DNA from: Conexibacter sp. SYSU D00693
GTDB taxonomy: Bacteria; Actinomycetota; Thermoleophilia; Solirubrobacterales; Solirubrobacteraceae
Length of the DNA: 64,000 nucleotides
Assembly (NCBI RefSeq): GCF_017084525.1
Contig: NZ_CP070950.1
Span: forward strand, 3,720,001 to 3,784,000
Direction: 5' to 3'
Part shown: piece after piece, positions 1-7,574 of the stretch
Layout of the letters: every line of letters starts with the position of its first letter
Position numbering within the stretch: the stretch's first letter is position 1
Translations under genes and position numbers: made by a program
The notes under the pieces: generated by a model
Seen by the model: the letters and a program-made list of their open reading frames with translations, nothing else
What the model was told of the DNA's origin: nothing
Database searches by the model: none

Positions 1-1295
1 TGCGGCGCGGCGCCGTCCGGGTCCGGGTCCTGGCCGGCCAGCGGGTCCGGGGCGTCCTGCGGCTCACCGCCCGCCGGGGGCGCCGGGAGGTCCTCGTCGC
101 CCGCCGGCAGCTCACCCTCCCGGCCAACCGCGTCCAGACCGTCAGCCTCCGCCTCACCCGGGACGGGCGGCGGCTCCTGCGCGACCGGCGCAGCGTCAGC
201 CTCGTCCTGCGGGCCACCGGCGGGCAGCTCGGGAGCGCGAGCCGGCGGGTCGTCCTGCGGTAGGGGCGCAGGCGCCCCGCAGGCGCGGTCGTAGTAGGCG
301 CCGTAGACGCCGGGCTCGCGCGCCTCGTCGCAGCCGGCGCCCGACGCGAGCCGGACGAGCTTCGTGCGCACGCCCGTCGAGCGCTTGCGCAGGTAGGTGC
401 GCTCCTTCGCGGGAAGTGCCTGCCAGTCGTCGCGGTCGACGTCGGCCGGGACCCACGGCGACGGCGTGGGCTCGGCGGGCGGCGGCGTCGCGGCGGGCCG
501 CCGGCGCGGCGCCGCACCCGGCGAGGCGGGCGGCGACGCGGGGGCGACCATGACCTGCGCGCGCTGGGGCGCGCTGGCCGGCGCGACAGCGGGGGCGGGG
601 GCGGAGGCCGCGGGCTGCGCGGCGCTGCCGGGGACCACGGCGACGATGGCCGCGGCGCCCGCGACCGACAGGCCGCGCAGCGCCGGCGCCGCCGCCGGCG
701 CACCCGCGAGCTGCTCGGCCAGCCAGCCCCAGCCGGGCACGAGCGCCGCGGCCCGCGCTCGGAGGTCCTGGGCGCGGGCGCGCGCCCGCGCGCGCAGCCG
801 GGCGCACGCGCGCGAGGACAGCACCCGCGCGTTCATCGGCGTGACGCCGAGCTCCGCCGCGACCTCGACGTGCGGGCGGCCCTCGAGGCGGGCCAGCAGC
901 GCGTGGCGCTGACGGGCGGGCAGCTCGCCGACGTCGGCGACGACCTCCGCGAGCAGCTCCCGGGCCAGGACGGCGTCGGCGGGCCCGCCGACCGCGAGCG
1001 CCGCCTCGGGCACCGCGTCCAGCGGCGCCCCGGCGGCGCGGCGCAGCTCGTCCACGCAGCGGTTGCGCACCATCCGGTGCAGGTAGCCGGGGTCGAGCGC
1101 GGCGTCGGAGCGCAGCAGCGCCCGCTGGGCGCTGATCAGCACGTCCTGGACGACGTCGTCGGGGTCGACGGGCCGGCTGCGCAGCAGCCGGCGGGCCACG
1201 CGACGCAGCTCGTCGCCGTGGCCCGCCGACAGCGCCTCGACGAGCCGCCAGGCCTCCTGCGGGGTGCGGTGCGGGGTGGGTGCGGGGGAGGACAA
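1..1295 (-). CDS. ECF-type sigma factor with hydrophobic segment and long Pro/Ala/Glu tail (partial, C-terminus off window)
   Basis: The frame stays open from about 1295 to the left edge. Residues ~25-85 match sigma-70 region 2 (PVDPDDVVQDVLISAQRALL, then YLHRMVRNRCVDELRR). Residues ~112-172 match region 4, with a helix-turn-helix around LPARQRHALLARLEGR and VAAELGVTPMNARVLSSR. This implies a promoter-recognition subunit of RNA polymerase. After region 4 come a short hydrophobic run at ~206-223 and then more than 200 residues rich in Pro, Ala and Glu, with a Cys pair (GCDEAREP...RACG). Ordinary ECF sigmas stop after region 4, so this may be membrane-tethered with an external tail. No ATG is usable ahead of region 2. 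I chose TTG at 1295, just after the stop of the upstream gene, so the start is uncertain. Function and topology are inference from motifs. Confidence 0.75.
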   Translation of the reverse strand, partial: MSSPAPTPHRTPQEAWRLVEALSAGHGDELRRVARRLLRSRPVDPDDVVQDVLISAQRALLRSDAALDPGYLHRMVRNRCVDELRRAAGAPLDAVPEAALAVGGPADAVLARELLAEVVADVGELPARQRHALLARLEGRPHVEVAAELGVTPMNARVLSSRACARLRARARARAQDLRARAAALVPGWGWLAEQLAGAPAAAPALRGLSVAGAAAIVAVVPGSAAQPAASAPAPAVAPASAPQRAQVMVAPASPPASPGAAPRRRPAATPPPAEPTPSPWVPADVDRDDWQALPAKERTYLRKRSTGVRTKLVRLASGAGCDEAREPGVYGAYYDRACGAPAPLPQDDPPARAPELPAGGPQDEADAAPVAQEPPPVPGEAEADGLDAVGREGELPAGDEDLPAPPAGGEPQDAPDPLAGQDPDPDGAAP

Positions 1296-1315
1296 GCGGC
1301 GCGCCGGGCGGCGGA

Positions 1316-1816
1316 CTAGCGGCGGGCGGTGCCGCAGGTCGAGTAGGTCACCGGCTTGGTCGTGGTGCCGGCCTTCGGACCCTCCAGCACGAGCCGCATG
1401 CGCAGGTTGCGGTACGCGCACCCGCTCGGCGCGCCCGATGAGGAGACGGTGGCCGGCGTGGAGGCCGCGCCCGGGGCGGCGGCGCCGAAGGTCCAGCGCA
1501 CGGTGCCCGCGGCGTTCCACTCGCGCGTCCAGGTCACCTTGGCGGCGCCGCGCTGATGGGCGGCGTGGACGAGGCCGACCCACCCGGCGTCGCGGTACAC
1601 GCGGCACAGGCCGCGGTCGGCGACCTCCCCGGCGTCGTCCACGCGCTTGCCCGTGGCGCAGTCGTCCTTCGTCGTGCGGCCGTCGGCGAACTGCAGGACG
1701 ACGTCGTGGCGCTTGGCGGTGAAGTCCTCGACGGGCGTCTCGCCGGCGAGCGCGGAGCCGGCGCCGCCGGCCGCGACGGCGGCGGCGGTGAGGAGGGCGA
1801 TCGTGGTGCGGTTCAT
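1316..1816 (-). CDS. Secreted hypothetical protein, 166 aa
   Basis: It starts at ATG 1816 with a clear signal peptide: a short basic start, a hydrophobic stretch ALLTAAAVAAGGAGSALA, and a likely AxA cleavage site near residue 24. The mature part has four cysteines (CATGK, GLCRVY, SGCAYRN, STCG), consistent with two disulfides in an exported domain. I do not recognise the family. It is followed within 20 bp by the sigma-factor gene on the same strand. The two may be cotranscribed, which would fit an envelope-related sigma/target pair, but nothing in the sequence proves it. Codon use is like the neighbours. Confidence 0.7.
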   Translation of the reverse strand: MNRTTIALLTAAAVAAGGAGSALAGETPVEDFTAKRHDVVLQFADGRTTKDDCATGKRVDDAGEVADRGLCRVYRDAGWVGLVHAAHQRGAAKVTWTREWNAAGTVRWTFGAAAPGAASTPATVSSSGAPSGCAYRNLRMRLVLEGPKAGTTTKPVTYSTCGTARR

Positions 1817-1851
1817 GCAAGCACCACGGACGAGCGCCCCTCGTGTGACAG

Positions 1852-2547
1852 TCAGCCCTCGCGGCCGTCGGGGCGCTCGGCCGGCCCACCGGCCGCCAGG
1901 CGCATGAGCGGCGTGTCGAAGTCGACGGAGGTCTCCACCCCGTCCGGGCGCTGGGCCCGGCTGTCGAACTGGTGCTGGTAGTGGCCCCAGGCGCCCCCGG
2001 CGATGGTGCGCTCGACGCCGGCGAGCGCCGCCGCCTCGACGGCCGCTCGCTCGACGCGCCGCCCCAGCGCCGCGTCCGACCAGTCCTCCGGGGCGGCGAA
2101 GACCGACGTCGGCACCGCGACCGCCCGCAGGAACGCGAACAGCGGCCGCAGGTGGTCGTCGACGACCATCGCGTGGCGCGCGCTGCCCGCGGTCGCCGCG
2201 AGCACGACCGTCGTGCCGACCAGGAGGTCGTCGTCCAGGACGTCGGCGAACGTCTTGAACAGCCCGCTGACGCCCGCCTTGTAGACCGGGGTGCTCGCCA
2301 CGACGACGTCCGCGCCGGCCAGCAGCCCGACCGCCTCGTCGAGCGCGGCGCTGTGCGGACCGCCGACGAGCGCCGCCGCCGCGTCGGTGGCCAGCGGCGC
2401 GAGCTCGACCGTCGCGACGGTCGCCTGGCGGCCGTCGCGCCCCAGCACCTCGACGACCTTCGACGCGACGCGGTCGGCGAGCAGCCGCGTCGTCGAGGGG
2501 TCGCTCGTCCCGGCGCTCAGCACGACGACGCGTACCGGCTCGCTCAC
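1852..2547 (-). CDS. LLM-partnered FMN reductase, CE1759 family
   Basis: NAD(P)H-dependent FMN reductase of the flavodoxin-like fold, 231 aa from GTG 2547. The N-terminal strand VRVVVLSAGTSDPSTTRLLA and the central VVVASTPVYKAGVSGLFKTF are the flavin-phosphate and substrate loops of this family (compare SsuE/CE1759 proteins). It would supply reduced FMN to a partner monooxygenase. Its GTG overlaps the stop of the upstream luciferase-like gene by four bases (GTGA type), so the two are translationally coupled. This is the fixed two-gene arrangement known for CE1758/CE1759 pairs. The C-terminal AGGAWGHYQHQFDSRAQRPD is typical of this subfamily. The physiological substrate is unknown. Confidence 0.88.
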   Translation of the reverse strand: MSEPVRVVVLSAGTSDPSTTRLLADRVASKVVEVLGRDGRQATVATVELAPLATDAAAALVGGPHSAALDEAVGLLAGADVVVASTPVYKAGVSGLFKTFADVLDDDLLVGTTVVLAATAGSARHAMVVDDHLRPLFAFLRAVAVPTSVFAAPEDWSDAALGRRVERAAVEAAALAGVERTIAGGAWGHYQHQFDSRAQRPDGVETSVDFDTPLMRLAAGGPAERPDGREG

Positions 2548-3722
2548 GCCGCCACCTCCTCGACGGGCCCGCCGTCCTGGTAGGGCGTCGGGCCGGTGAG
2601 GTTGTCGCCGCGGTTGGCGTTCGGCGTCGGCTGGCGCGCCGGCCCGTCGCCGTACTTCGCGGCGCGCAGGCTCGCGTGCGTCGGGCCGTCCGGGACCCCC
2701 GGCGCCCGCACGGCGTCCATCTCCCGGCGCAGGACCGGGACGACCTCGGTCCCGAGGCGCTCGACCTGCTCGAGCACCACCTCGAGGGGCAGCCCCATCG
2801 CGTCGACGTTCCACAGCTGGCGCTGGTAGTCGCCGAAGCCCTCGCGGAACTCCATCGTCTTGTCGATGACGTCCTGCGCGCTGCCGACGCTCATCGGCGT
2901 CCCGCGCATGAAGTCCTCGAGCCGGTAGCTGGTCCCGTAGACCGGGCTGCCCTCGAAGGAGGGCCGGAAGCGCCGGACCGCCTGGTCGGTGCTGTCGGCG
3001 ATGAACGCGTGGCCGCCGAGGCCGACGATGGCCTGCTCCGGATCGCCGTGGCCATGGTGCGCGAAGCGCCGGCGGTAGAGGTCCACCAGCGGCTTGAAGT
3101 GGAAGTTCGGCGCCAGGATGTTGTTGGCGAAGAAGCCGTTGCCGTAGTAGGCGGCCTGCTCGGCGATCTCCGGGGTGCGGATCGACCCGTGCCAGACGAA
3201 CGGCGGGACGTCGTCCAGCGGCCGCGGCGTCGACGTGAAGCCCTGCAGCGGCGAGCGGAACCGCCCCTCCCAGTCCACGACGTCCTCGCGCCACAGGCGG
3301 TGCAGGAGGTTGTAGTGCTCGAGGGCGAGCGCGACGCCGTCGCGGATGTCCTGGTCGAACCAGGCGTAGACCGGCACGGTGTTCCCGCGGCCGAGCATCA
3401 GGTCGACGCGGCCCTCGGCGAGGTGCTGGAGCATCGCGTAGTCCTCGGCGAGCTTCACCGGGTCGTTCGTGGTGACGAGCGTCGTCGAGGTGCTGAGGAT
3501 GATCCGCTCGGTGAGCGCGGCCACGTGCGCGAGGAACGTCGTGGGCGACGACGGCACGAACGGCGGGTTGTGGTGCTCGCCGATGGCGAAGACGTCGAGG
3601 CCGACCTCGTCGGCCTTGCGCGCGATCGCCACGAGCGCCTTGAGGCGCTCGGCCTCGCTCGGCGTGCGACCCGCCACCGGGTCGCGGCCGACGTCGCCGA
3701 CGGAGAAGATCCCGAACTGCAT
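2544..3722 (-). CDS. LLM class flavin-dependent monooxygenase, CE1758 family
   Basis: Luciferase-like monooxygenase (TIM barrel), 392 aa. ATG 3722 gives the typical N-terminus MQFGIFSVGDVGRDP. Recognisable segments are DEVGLDVFAIGEHHNPPFVPSSP, ERIILSTSTTLVTTNDPVKLAEDYA and GRVDLMLGRGN, the barrel strands that hold flavin and substrate in this superfamily. It probably uses FMNH2 delivered by the reductase encoded immediately downstream with a 4-bp overlap. The DoxX gene lies 2 bp upstream, so doxX, this gene and the reductase form one operon read leftward from the MarR-linked promoter near 4150-4178. The substrate cannot be told from sequence. Confidence 0.9.
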   Translation of the reverse strand: MQFGIFSVGDVGRDPVAGRTPSEAERLKALVAIARKADEVGLDVFAIGEHHNPPFVPSSPTTFLAHVAALTERIILSTSTTLVTTNDPVKLAEDYAMLQHLAEGRVDLMLGRGNTVPVYAWFDQDIRDGVALALEHYNLLHRLWREDVVDWEGRFRSPLQGFTSTPRPLDDVPPFVWHGSIRTPEIAEQAAYYGNGFFANNILAPNFHFKPLVDLYRRRFAHHGHGDPEQAIVGLGGHAFIADSTDQAVRRFRPSFEGSPVYGTSYRLEDFMRGTPMSVGSAQDVIDKTMEFREGFGDYQRQLWNVDAMGLPLEVVLEQVERLGTEVVPVLRREMDAVRAPGVPDGPTHASLRAAKYGDGPARQPTPNANRGDNLTGPTPYQDGGPVEEVAA

Positions 3723-3724
3723 GG

Positions 3725-4102
3725 CTAGAAGGCCTCCGGCCCGAAGCGCTCGATCGCGACGAAGACCGCGAGGGCGGCGAGGACGACGTTGACCGGCAGC
3801 ATCTGCGTCTCGCCGCGGCGCAGGTGGGTCGCGCCCGCGCCGAGCATCAGCACGGCGACCCCGACCGCGGCGACGGCGACCAGGACCGGCGCGACGTCGA
3901 GGACGGCGGGGAGGACGAGGCCGACGGCGGTGAGGACCTCGAGGCCGCCGATGCCCTTGATCTGCGCCTCGGCGAAGTCCTCGGTCCAGTCCATGTTGCC
4001 CGAGGCCAGCAGCTGCTCCTTGGACTGCACGAGCTTCATGGCGCCGGCGGCGAGGAAGGCCGCGGCGAGCAGCCCCTGCACGATCCAGACGACGGTGTTC
4101 AC
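3725..4102 (-). CDS. DoxX family membrane protein
   Basis: Small integral membrane protein of 125 aa with about four hydrophobic helices: residues ~5-24, 52-70, 73-92 and 100-118. The first helix and following loop (LAAAFLAAGAMKLVQSKEQL) match the DoxX family, whose members are often linked to redox or thiol stress. It is the first gene of the operon continuing into the LLM monooxygenase and FMN reductase. The divergently transcribed MarR gene suggests repression relieved by a redox-active or aromatic ligand. The specific activity is not known. Confidence 0.82.
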   Translation of the reverse strand: MNTVVWIVQGLLAAAFLAAGAMKLVQSKEQLLASGNMDWTEDFAEAQIKGIGGLEVLTAVGLVLPAVLDVAPVLVAVAAVGVAVLMLGAGATHLRRGETQMLPVNVVLAALAVFVAIERFGPEAF

Positions 4103-4120
4103 GATGCGCTCCCTCGGATG

Positions 4121-4193
4121 GTGGACGTGTCAACTACCTGATGGTGACCATCGTAGCCCAAGACGTTGACATGTCAACGAACGGCGCTACGCT
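4121..4193. promoter_or_regulatory. Divergent promoter with shared palindromic -35/operator (marR / doxX operon)
   Basis: Positions 4165-4178 are a perfect 14-bp palindrome, GTTGACATGTCAAC. It contains a consensus -35 (TTGACA) in each direction: 4166-4171 on + and 4177-4172 on -. Each is followed after exactly 16 bp by a -10-like hexamer: TACGCT at 4188-4193 (+) and TACGAT at 4155-4150 (-). A near copy, GTGGACGTGTCAAC (12 of 14 matches), sits at 4121-4134, just downstream of the leftward start site. MarR proteins bind such palindromes. Binding here would block both promoters, and the + transcript would start essentially at the marR GTG (4200). Confidence 0.75.
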
Positions 4194-4199
4194 CGCCAG

Positions 4200-4673
4200 G
4201 TGACGTCGTCGAAGGTCCGGCTCGCGCCCGCCGAGCGCCACGCCTGGCGTGGGCTCACGTCACTCCAGGCACGGCTGATGCGCCCGCTCGGTCGCCGCCT
4301 GCAGCGGGCCACGGGCCTGTCGACCGCCGAGTACGAGGTGCTCGTGAACCTCGACAAGGCGCCGTGCGGGGAGCTGCGCGTGCTCGAGCTCGCGGCCGCC
4401 ATGGAGTGGGAGAAGAGCCGGCTCTCCAAGCAGATCGGCCGCATGGTCGACCGCGGCCTGGTCGCGCGCCAGCCGTGCCCGACCGACCAGCGCGGCGCGC
4501 TGCTCGCGCTCACCGGGGCCGGGCGCGACGCCTTCGTCGCGGCCGAGCAGGTGCACCTCGAGCACGTCCGCGAGCTGTTCTTCGACGCGCTCGAGCCCGA
4601 CGAGCTCGTCGCCCTGGGGGACATCGCCGCGAAGGTCCTGGCCCACGTCGAGGCCGCCGACGCGCCGGCCTGA
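4200..4673 (+). CDS. MarR family transcriptional regulator
   Basis: 157 aa, winged helix-turn-helix. LSTAEYEVLVNLD, LRVLELAAAMEWEKSRLSKQI and GRMVDRGLVARQPC-PTDQRGALLALT form the recognition helix and wing of the MarR fold. The N- and C-terminal helices provide dimerisation. The start is GTG 4200, which lies six bases after a good -10 (4188-4193), so the mRNA is probably leaderless. It is divergent from the doxX/LLM/FMN-reductase operon and is the likely repressor of both units through the palindrome at 4165-4178 and the second copy at 4121-4134. The ligand is unknown. There are no cysteines in the DNA-binding half (one in each of CGELR and PCPTD), so thiol sensing is possible but unproven. 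Confidence 0.88.
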   Translation: MTSSKVRLAPAERHAWRGLTSLQARLMRPLGRRLQRATGLSTAEYEVLVNLDKAPCGELRVLELAAAMEWEKSRLSKQIGRMVDRGLVARQPCPTDQRGALLALTGAGRDAFVAAEQVHLEHVRELFFDALEPDELVALGDIAAKVLAHVEAADAPA

Positions 4674-4682
4674 GGCCGACCC

Positions 4683-5543
4683 TCAGGCCGTCGTCGGCTG
4701 CTCCTCGCCCTCGCGGGCGTCGACGCGCCGCATCGCGCCCTGGATCCGCGCGTCGCGCTCCATCAGGCGGTCGGCGACCGGGTTGACGATGCCGCGCAGC
4801 ACCGACCAGGCGACCCACGCGCGCGGCCGGATGACCCGCGGGCGGCGGCGCTCGATGCCGCGGACGATCGCCGTGCCCGCCACCGACGGGGCGAGGCGCC
4901 TGAGCAGCGGCCTGGGGAGCAGGCCCAGCAGCGCGCCGACCTCGTCGTCGGCGTCGATGGCGCGGTGGACCATCTCGGTGTCGATGAAGCCGAAGTACGC
5001 GACGCTCGCGCTCGCGCCGTGCTGGGCGAGCTCGACGCGCAGCGCGCGGCCGAGCTGCTCCACGCCCGCCTTGCTCATGGCGTAGGCGACGGTGCCCATG
5101 CCGTTGACGAAGGCGTAGATCGACGCGACGACGACGACGTGCCCGCGCCGCGCGACGACCTGGGGCAGCGCGGCCTCCACCGTCCTCCAGACGCCGTTGA
5201 GGTTGACGTCGAGGATCCGCTCGAAGGACTCGCTGGGCGTCGCGCGCGCCGTGGCCACCCGCGCCGCGATGCCGGCGTTGGCGACCACGACGTCCAGGCC
5301 GCCGAAGCGCTCGACGGCCACGGCGACCGCGCGCTGCATCGCCGCCCGGTCGGTCACGTCGGCCGCCACGCCGACGGCGCCGGAGCCGACGACCTCGGCC
5401 GCGCGGTCGGCCGCCTCCTGGTCGAGGTCGACGACCACCACCCGCGCGCCCTTGCGCGCGAGCTCCGTCGCCGTGGCCAGGCCGATGCCCCGCGCCGCGC
5501 CGGTCACCAGCGCCACCTTGCCCTGCAGCTCGAAGCGCGCCAT
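4683..5543 (-). CDS. Short-chain dehydrogenase/reductase (SDR)
   Basis: Classical SDR, 286 aa from ATG 5543. The Rossmann motif TGAARGIGLATA is at residues ~13-24, with D in VVVDLDQEA favouring NAD(H). NAG is in VVANAGIAAR. The catalytic serine region is VVVASIYAFV, with YAMSK as the YxxxK active site. A C-terminal extension past the core (RRRPRVIRPRAWVAWS) is seen in actinobacterial SDRs linked to lipid and sterol oxidation. It is divergent from the TetR gene and the acyl-CoA dehydrogenase operon, with a shared inverted repeat between them, so it probably belongs to the same lipid-related regulon. The substrate is not predicted. Confidence 0.88.
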   Translation of the reverse strand: MARFELQGKVALVTGAARGIGLATATELARKGARVVVVDLDQEAADRAAEVVGSGAVGVAADVTDRAAMQRAVAVAVERFGGLDVVVANAGIAARVATARATPSESFERILDVNLNGVWRTVEAALPQVVARRGHVVVVASIYAFVNGMGTVAYAMSKAGVEQLGRALRVELAQHGASASVAYFGFIDTEMVHRAIDADDEVGALLGLLPRPLLRRLAPSVAGTAIVRGIERRRPRVIRPRAWVAWSVLRGIVNPVADRLMERDARIQGAMRRVDAREGEEQPTTA

Positions 5544-5588
5544 GGCCGCACCCTGCCAGACCGCCGATGCGACACCGTCCGATGACAC

Positions 5589-5622
5589 GGTTACCGACAT
5601 GGAAACTTCTACGTCGGTAACC
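5589..5622. promoter_or_regulatory. Probable TetR operator, perfect 10-bp inverted repeat
   Basis: GGTTACCGAC (5589-5598) and GTCGGTAACC (5613-5622) are exact inverted copies with a 14-bp spacer, centred in the intergenic region between the SDR and TetR genes. The first possible TetR start (ATG 5599) falls inside the spacer, whereas the in-frame GTG at 5632 would leave the whole site upstream of the coding region. TetR proteins commonly autoregulate through such sites. Binding here would also control the divergent SDR gene. Confidence 0.65.
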
Positions 5623-6267
5623 TCGGGCGCCGTGGCTGGTCCGACCACCACCGCACGCCGCCGGCTGCCGCGCGCCGAGCGCGAGCAGCAGATGCTCGAA
5701 GCGGCGCACAGCCTGTTCGCGCAGCGCGGCTTCGCGGCCGTGACGATGGACGACGTGGCCGCCGCGGTCGGGGTGACCAAGCCGCTGCTCTACTCCTACT
5801 GGGGCAACAAGGAGCAGCTGTTCCTCGCGTGCATCGACCGCTCCGCGGGCGCGCTCTTCGACGTGGTCCTCGGTGCCATCCGCGGCGCGACCGACCCGGC
5901 CGTCGCGGTCCGCGACGCCGCCCGCGCGTTCTTCGCCTTCGTCGACGCCGAGCGTGACGCCTGGCGTGTCGTCTTCGATGCCGCGGGTGGCGCGGGCGGC
6001 GCGGTGGCCGAGCGCATCGCCGCCGAGCGCGCCCGCCTCACCGGCCTCATCGCCGAGGCGTTCCTCGCCCAGGTGCCCGCCCGCCACCGCGCCCGCGTGC
6101 GCGTCGACGTCGAGGCCCGCTCCCACGCGATCCTCGGCGCCGCCGAGTCCCTGTCGCGGTGGTGGCTGGCCACCCCCGACGCCATGGCCGCCGCCCAGGC
6201 GGCCGACCTGCTCATCGAGACCGTGGTGCCGGGCCTGCCCGGGCCGCGGAGGAAGGACGACGCATGA
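5599..6267 (+). CDS. TetR/AcrR family transcriptional regulator
   Basis: 222 aa from ATG 5599, or 211 aa if GTG 5632 is used. The N-terminal TetR DNA-binding domain is clear: REQQMLEAAHSLFAQRGF, VTMDDVAAAVGVTKPLLYSYW and GNKEQLFLACIDR. The helical C-terminal ligand-binding half is not diagnostic. A 10-bp inverted repeat (5589-5622) surrounds the first ATG, which makes the downstream GTG attractive as the true start. Its stop overlaps the first acyl-CoA dehydrogenase start (ATGA, 6264), so regulator and enzymes form one transcript. Likely ligand: an acyl-CoA or fatty acid, by context only. Confidence 0.87.
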   Translation: METSTSVTSGAVAGPTTTARRRLPRAEREQQMLEAAHSLFAQRGFAAVTMDDVAAAVGVTKPLLYSYWGNKEQLFLACIDRSAGALFDVVLGAIRGATDPAVAVRDAARAFFAFVDAERDAWRVVFDAAGGAGGAVAERIAAERARLTGLIAEAFLAQVPARHRARVRVDVEARSHAILGAAESLSRWWLATPDAMAAAQAADLLIETVVPGLPGPRRKDDA

Positions 6268-7574
6268 CCATCGCCGACCGGGGGATGGCCGTCGGCCTGC
6301 GCGCGCTGCGCGTGGCCGCGGGCTCCCCGGCCCTCGACCGCCTCGGGCTGCGCGAGCAGGCCGAGAAGGCGGTCTTCCAGCTCACGAAGCAGGGCTTCAA
6401 GTCCGCCGGGACCGCGGGGCGCACGTTCCAGCGCGTCGCCGGCAGCGGCAAGCCCGCGCGCCAGCGCCCGACCACGGCGACCGGCCTCTTCGACCTGACG
6501 CCGACCGACGAGCAGGAGATGGTCGTCGAGTCGCTCAAGGCCTTCGCCACCGAGCGGCTGCGCCCGATCGCCGCCGACGCCGACGCCGCCGCGACGGCGC
6601 CCGACACGCTGCCGGCCGAGGCCGCCGAGCTCGGCGTCGCGCTGCTGGGCGTCCCCGAGGAGGCCGGGGGCGCGATGAGCGAGCGCTCGTCGGTCACCGG
6701 CGTCCTGGCCGCCGAGGCGCTCGCCCACGGCGACATGGGCCTCGCGCTCTCGCTGCTCGCGCCCGCCGGCGTGGCCACGGCGCTGGCGCGCTTCGGCGAC
6801 GCCACGCAGCAGGCCACCTACCTGCCGGCCTTCACCGGCGACGACGTCGCGCCCGCCGCGGTGGCGATCCTCGAGCCGGGCCCCCTGCCCGACCCGTTCG
6901 CCCTGAGGACCACGGCGAAGGACGCCGGCTCGGGCTGGGTCCTGGACGGCGAGAAGGCGCTCGTCCCGCTCGCGGCGAGCGCCGACCTCCTGCTCGTCGC
7001 CGCTCAGACGCCCACGGGTCCCGCCGTCTTCGTCGTCGAGCCGGGCGCCGCGAGCGGCCTGACCGTCGAGCCGGAGCCCGCGATGGGCGTGCGCGCGGCG
7101 AGCACCGGCCGGGTCCGGCTCGACGGCGTCCACGTCGGCGCCGACGCCCTGCTGTGCGACGGCGCCGGCTACGCCGAGCTCGTCCGCCGCGCCCGCCTGG
7201 GCTGGTGCGCGCTGAGCCTCGGCACCGCCCGCGCCGTGCTCGACTACGTCATCCCGTACGTCAACGAGCGCGAGGCCTTCGGCGAGCCGATCTCCAACCG
7301 CCAGTCGGTCGCCTTCGCGGTGAGCGACATCGCGATCGAGCTCGAGGGCATGCGGCTGGCCACGCTGCGCGCCGCCTCGCTGGTCGATCGCGAGGCCGAC
7401 GCGGCGCAGGCCATCGCCATCGCCCGCCGGCTGTGCACGGACAAGGGCATGGCCATCGGGTCGCAGGGCGTCCAGCTGCTGGGCGGCCACGGCTACATCA
7501 AGGAGCACCCCGTCGAGCGCTGGTACCGCGACCTGCGGGCCTGCGGCGTCATGGAAGGAGCGCTGGTCGTCTGA
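6264..7574 (+). CDS. Acyl-CoA dehydrogenase family protein with N-terminal helical extension
   Basis: 436 aa. The first ~85 residues (up to TTATGLFDLTPTDEQ) are an extra helical region. The acyl-CoA dehydrogenase fold follows: an N-terminal helical domain, a beta domain (VAILEPGPLPDPF, GWVLDGEKALVPLA, VFVVEPGAA) and a C-terminal helical domain with REAFGEPISNRQSVAF and VQLLGGHGYIKEHPVERWYRD. The chain stops at GVMEGALVV. The glutamate equivalent to the usual YEGT base is present, but the conserved Thr and the last helix are missing. It is coupled both ways: ATGA overlap with TetR upstream, TGATG with the second dehydrogenase downstream. Such adjacent pairs often form mixed complexes in actinobacteria, so this may be the partner subunit. 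Confidence 0.88.
   Translation: MTIADRGMAVGLRALRVAAGSPALDRLGLREQAEKAVFQLTKQGFKSAGTAGRTFQRVAGSGKPARQRPTTATGLFDLTPTDEQEMVVESLKAFATERLRPIAADADAAATAPDTLPAEAAELGVALLGVPEEAGGAMSERSSVTGVLAAEALAHGDMGLALSLLAPAGVATALARFGDATQQATYLPAFTGDDVAPAAVAILEPGPLPDPFALRTTAKDAGSGWVLDGEKALVPLAASADLLLVAAQTPTGPAVFVVEPGAASGLTVEPEPAMGVRAASTGRVRLDGVHVGADALLCDGAGYAELVRRARLGWCALSLGTARAVLDYVIPYVNEREAFGEPISNRQSVAFAVSDIAIELEGMRLATLRAASLVDREADAAQAIAIARRLCTDKGMAIGSQGVQLLGGHGYIKEHPVERWYRDLRACGVMEGALVV

Noticed and set aside
196-912. Alternative frames on both strands at the left edge
   Set aside because: They compete with the sigma-factor frame, which has recognisable regions 2 and 4; the alternatives are Arg/Ala-rich shadows.
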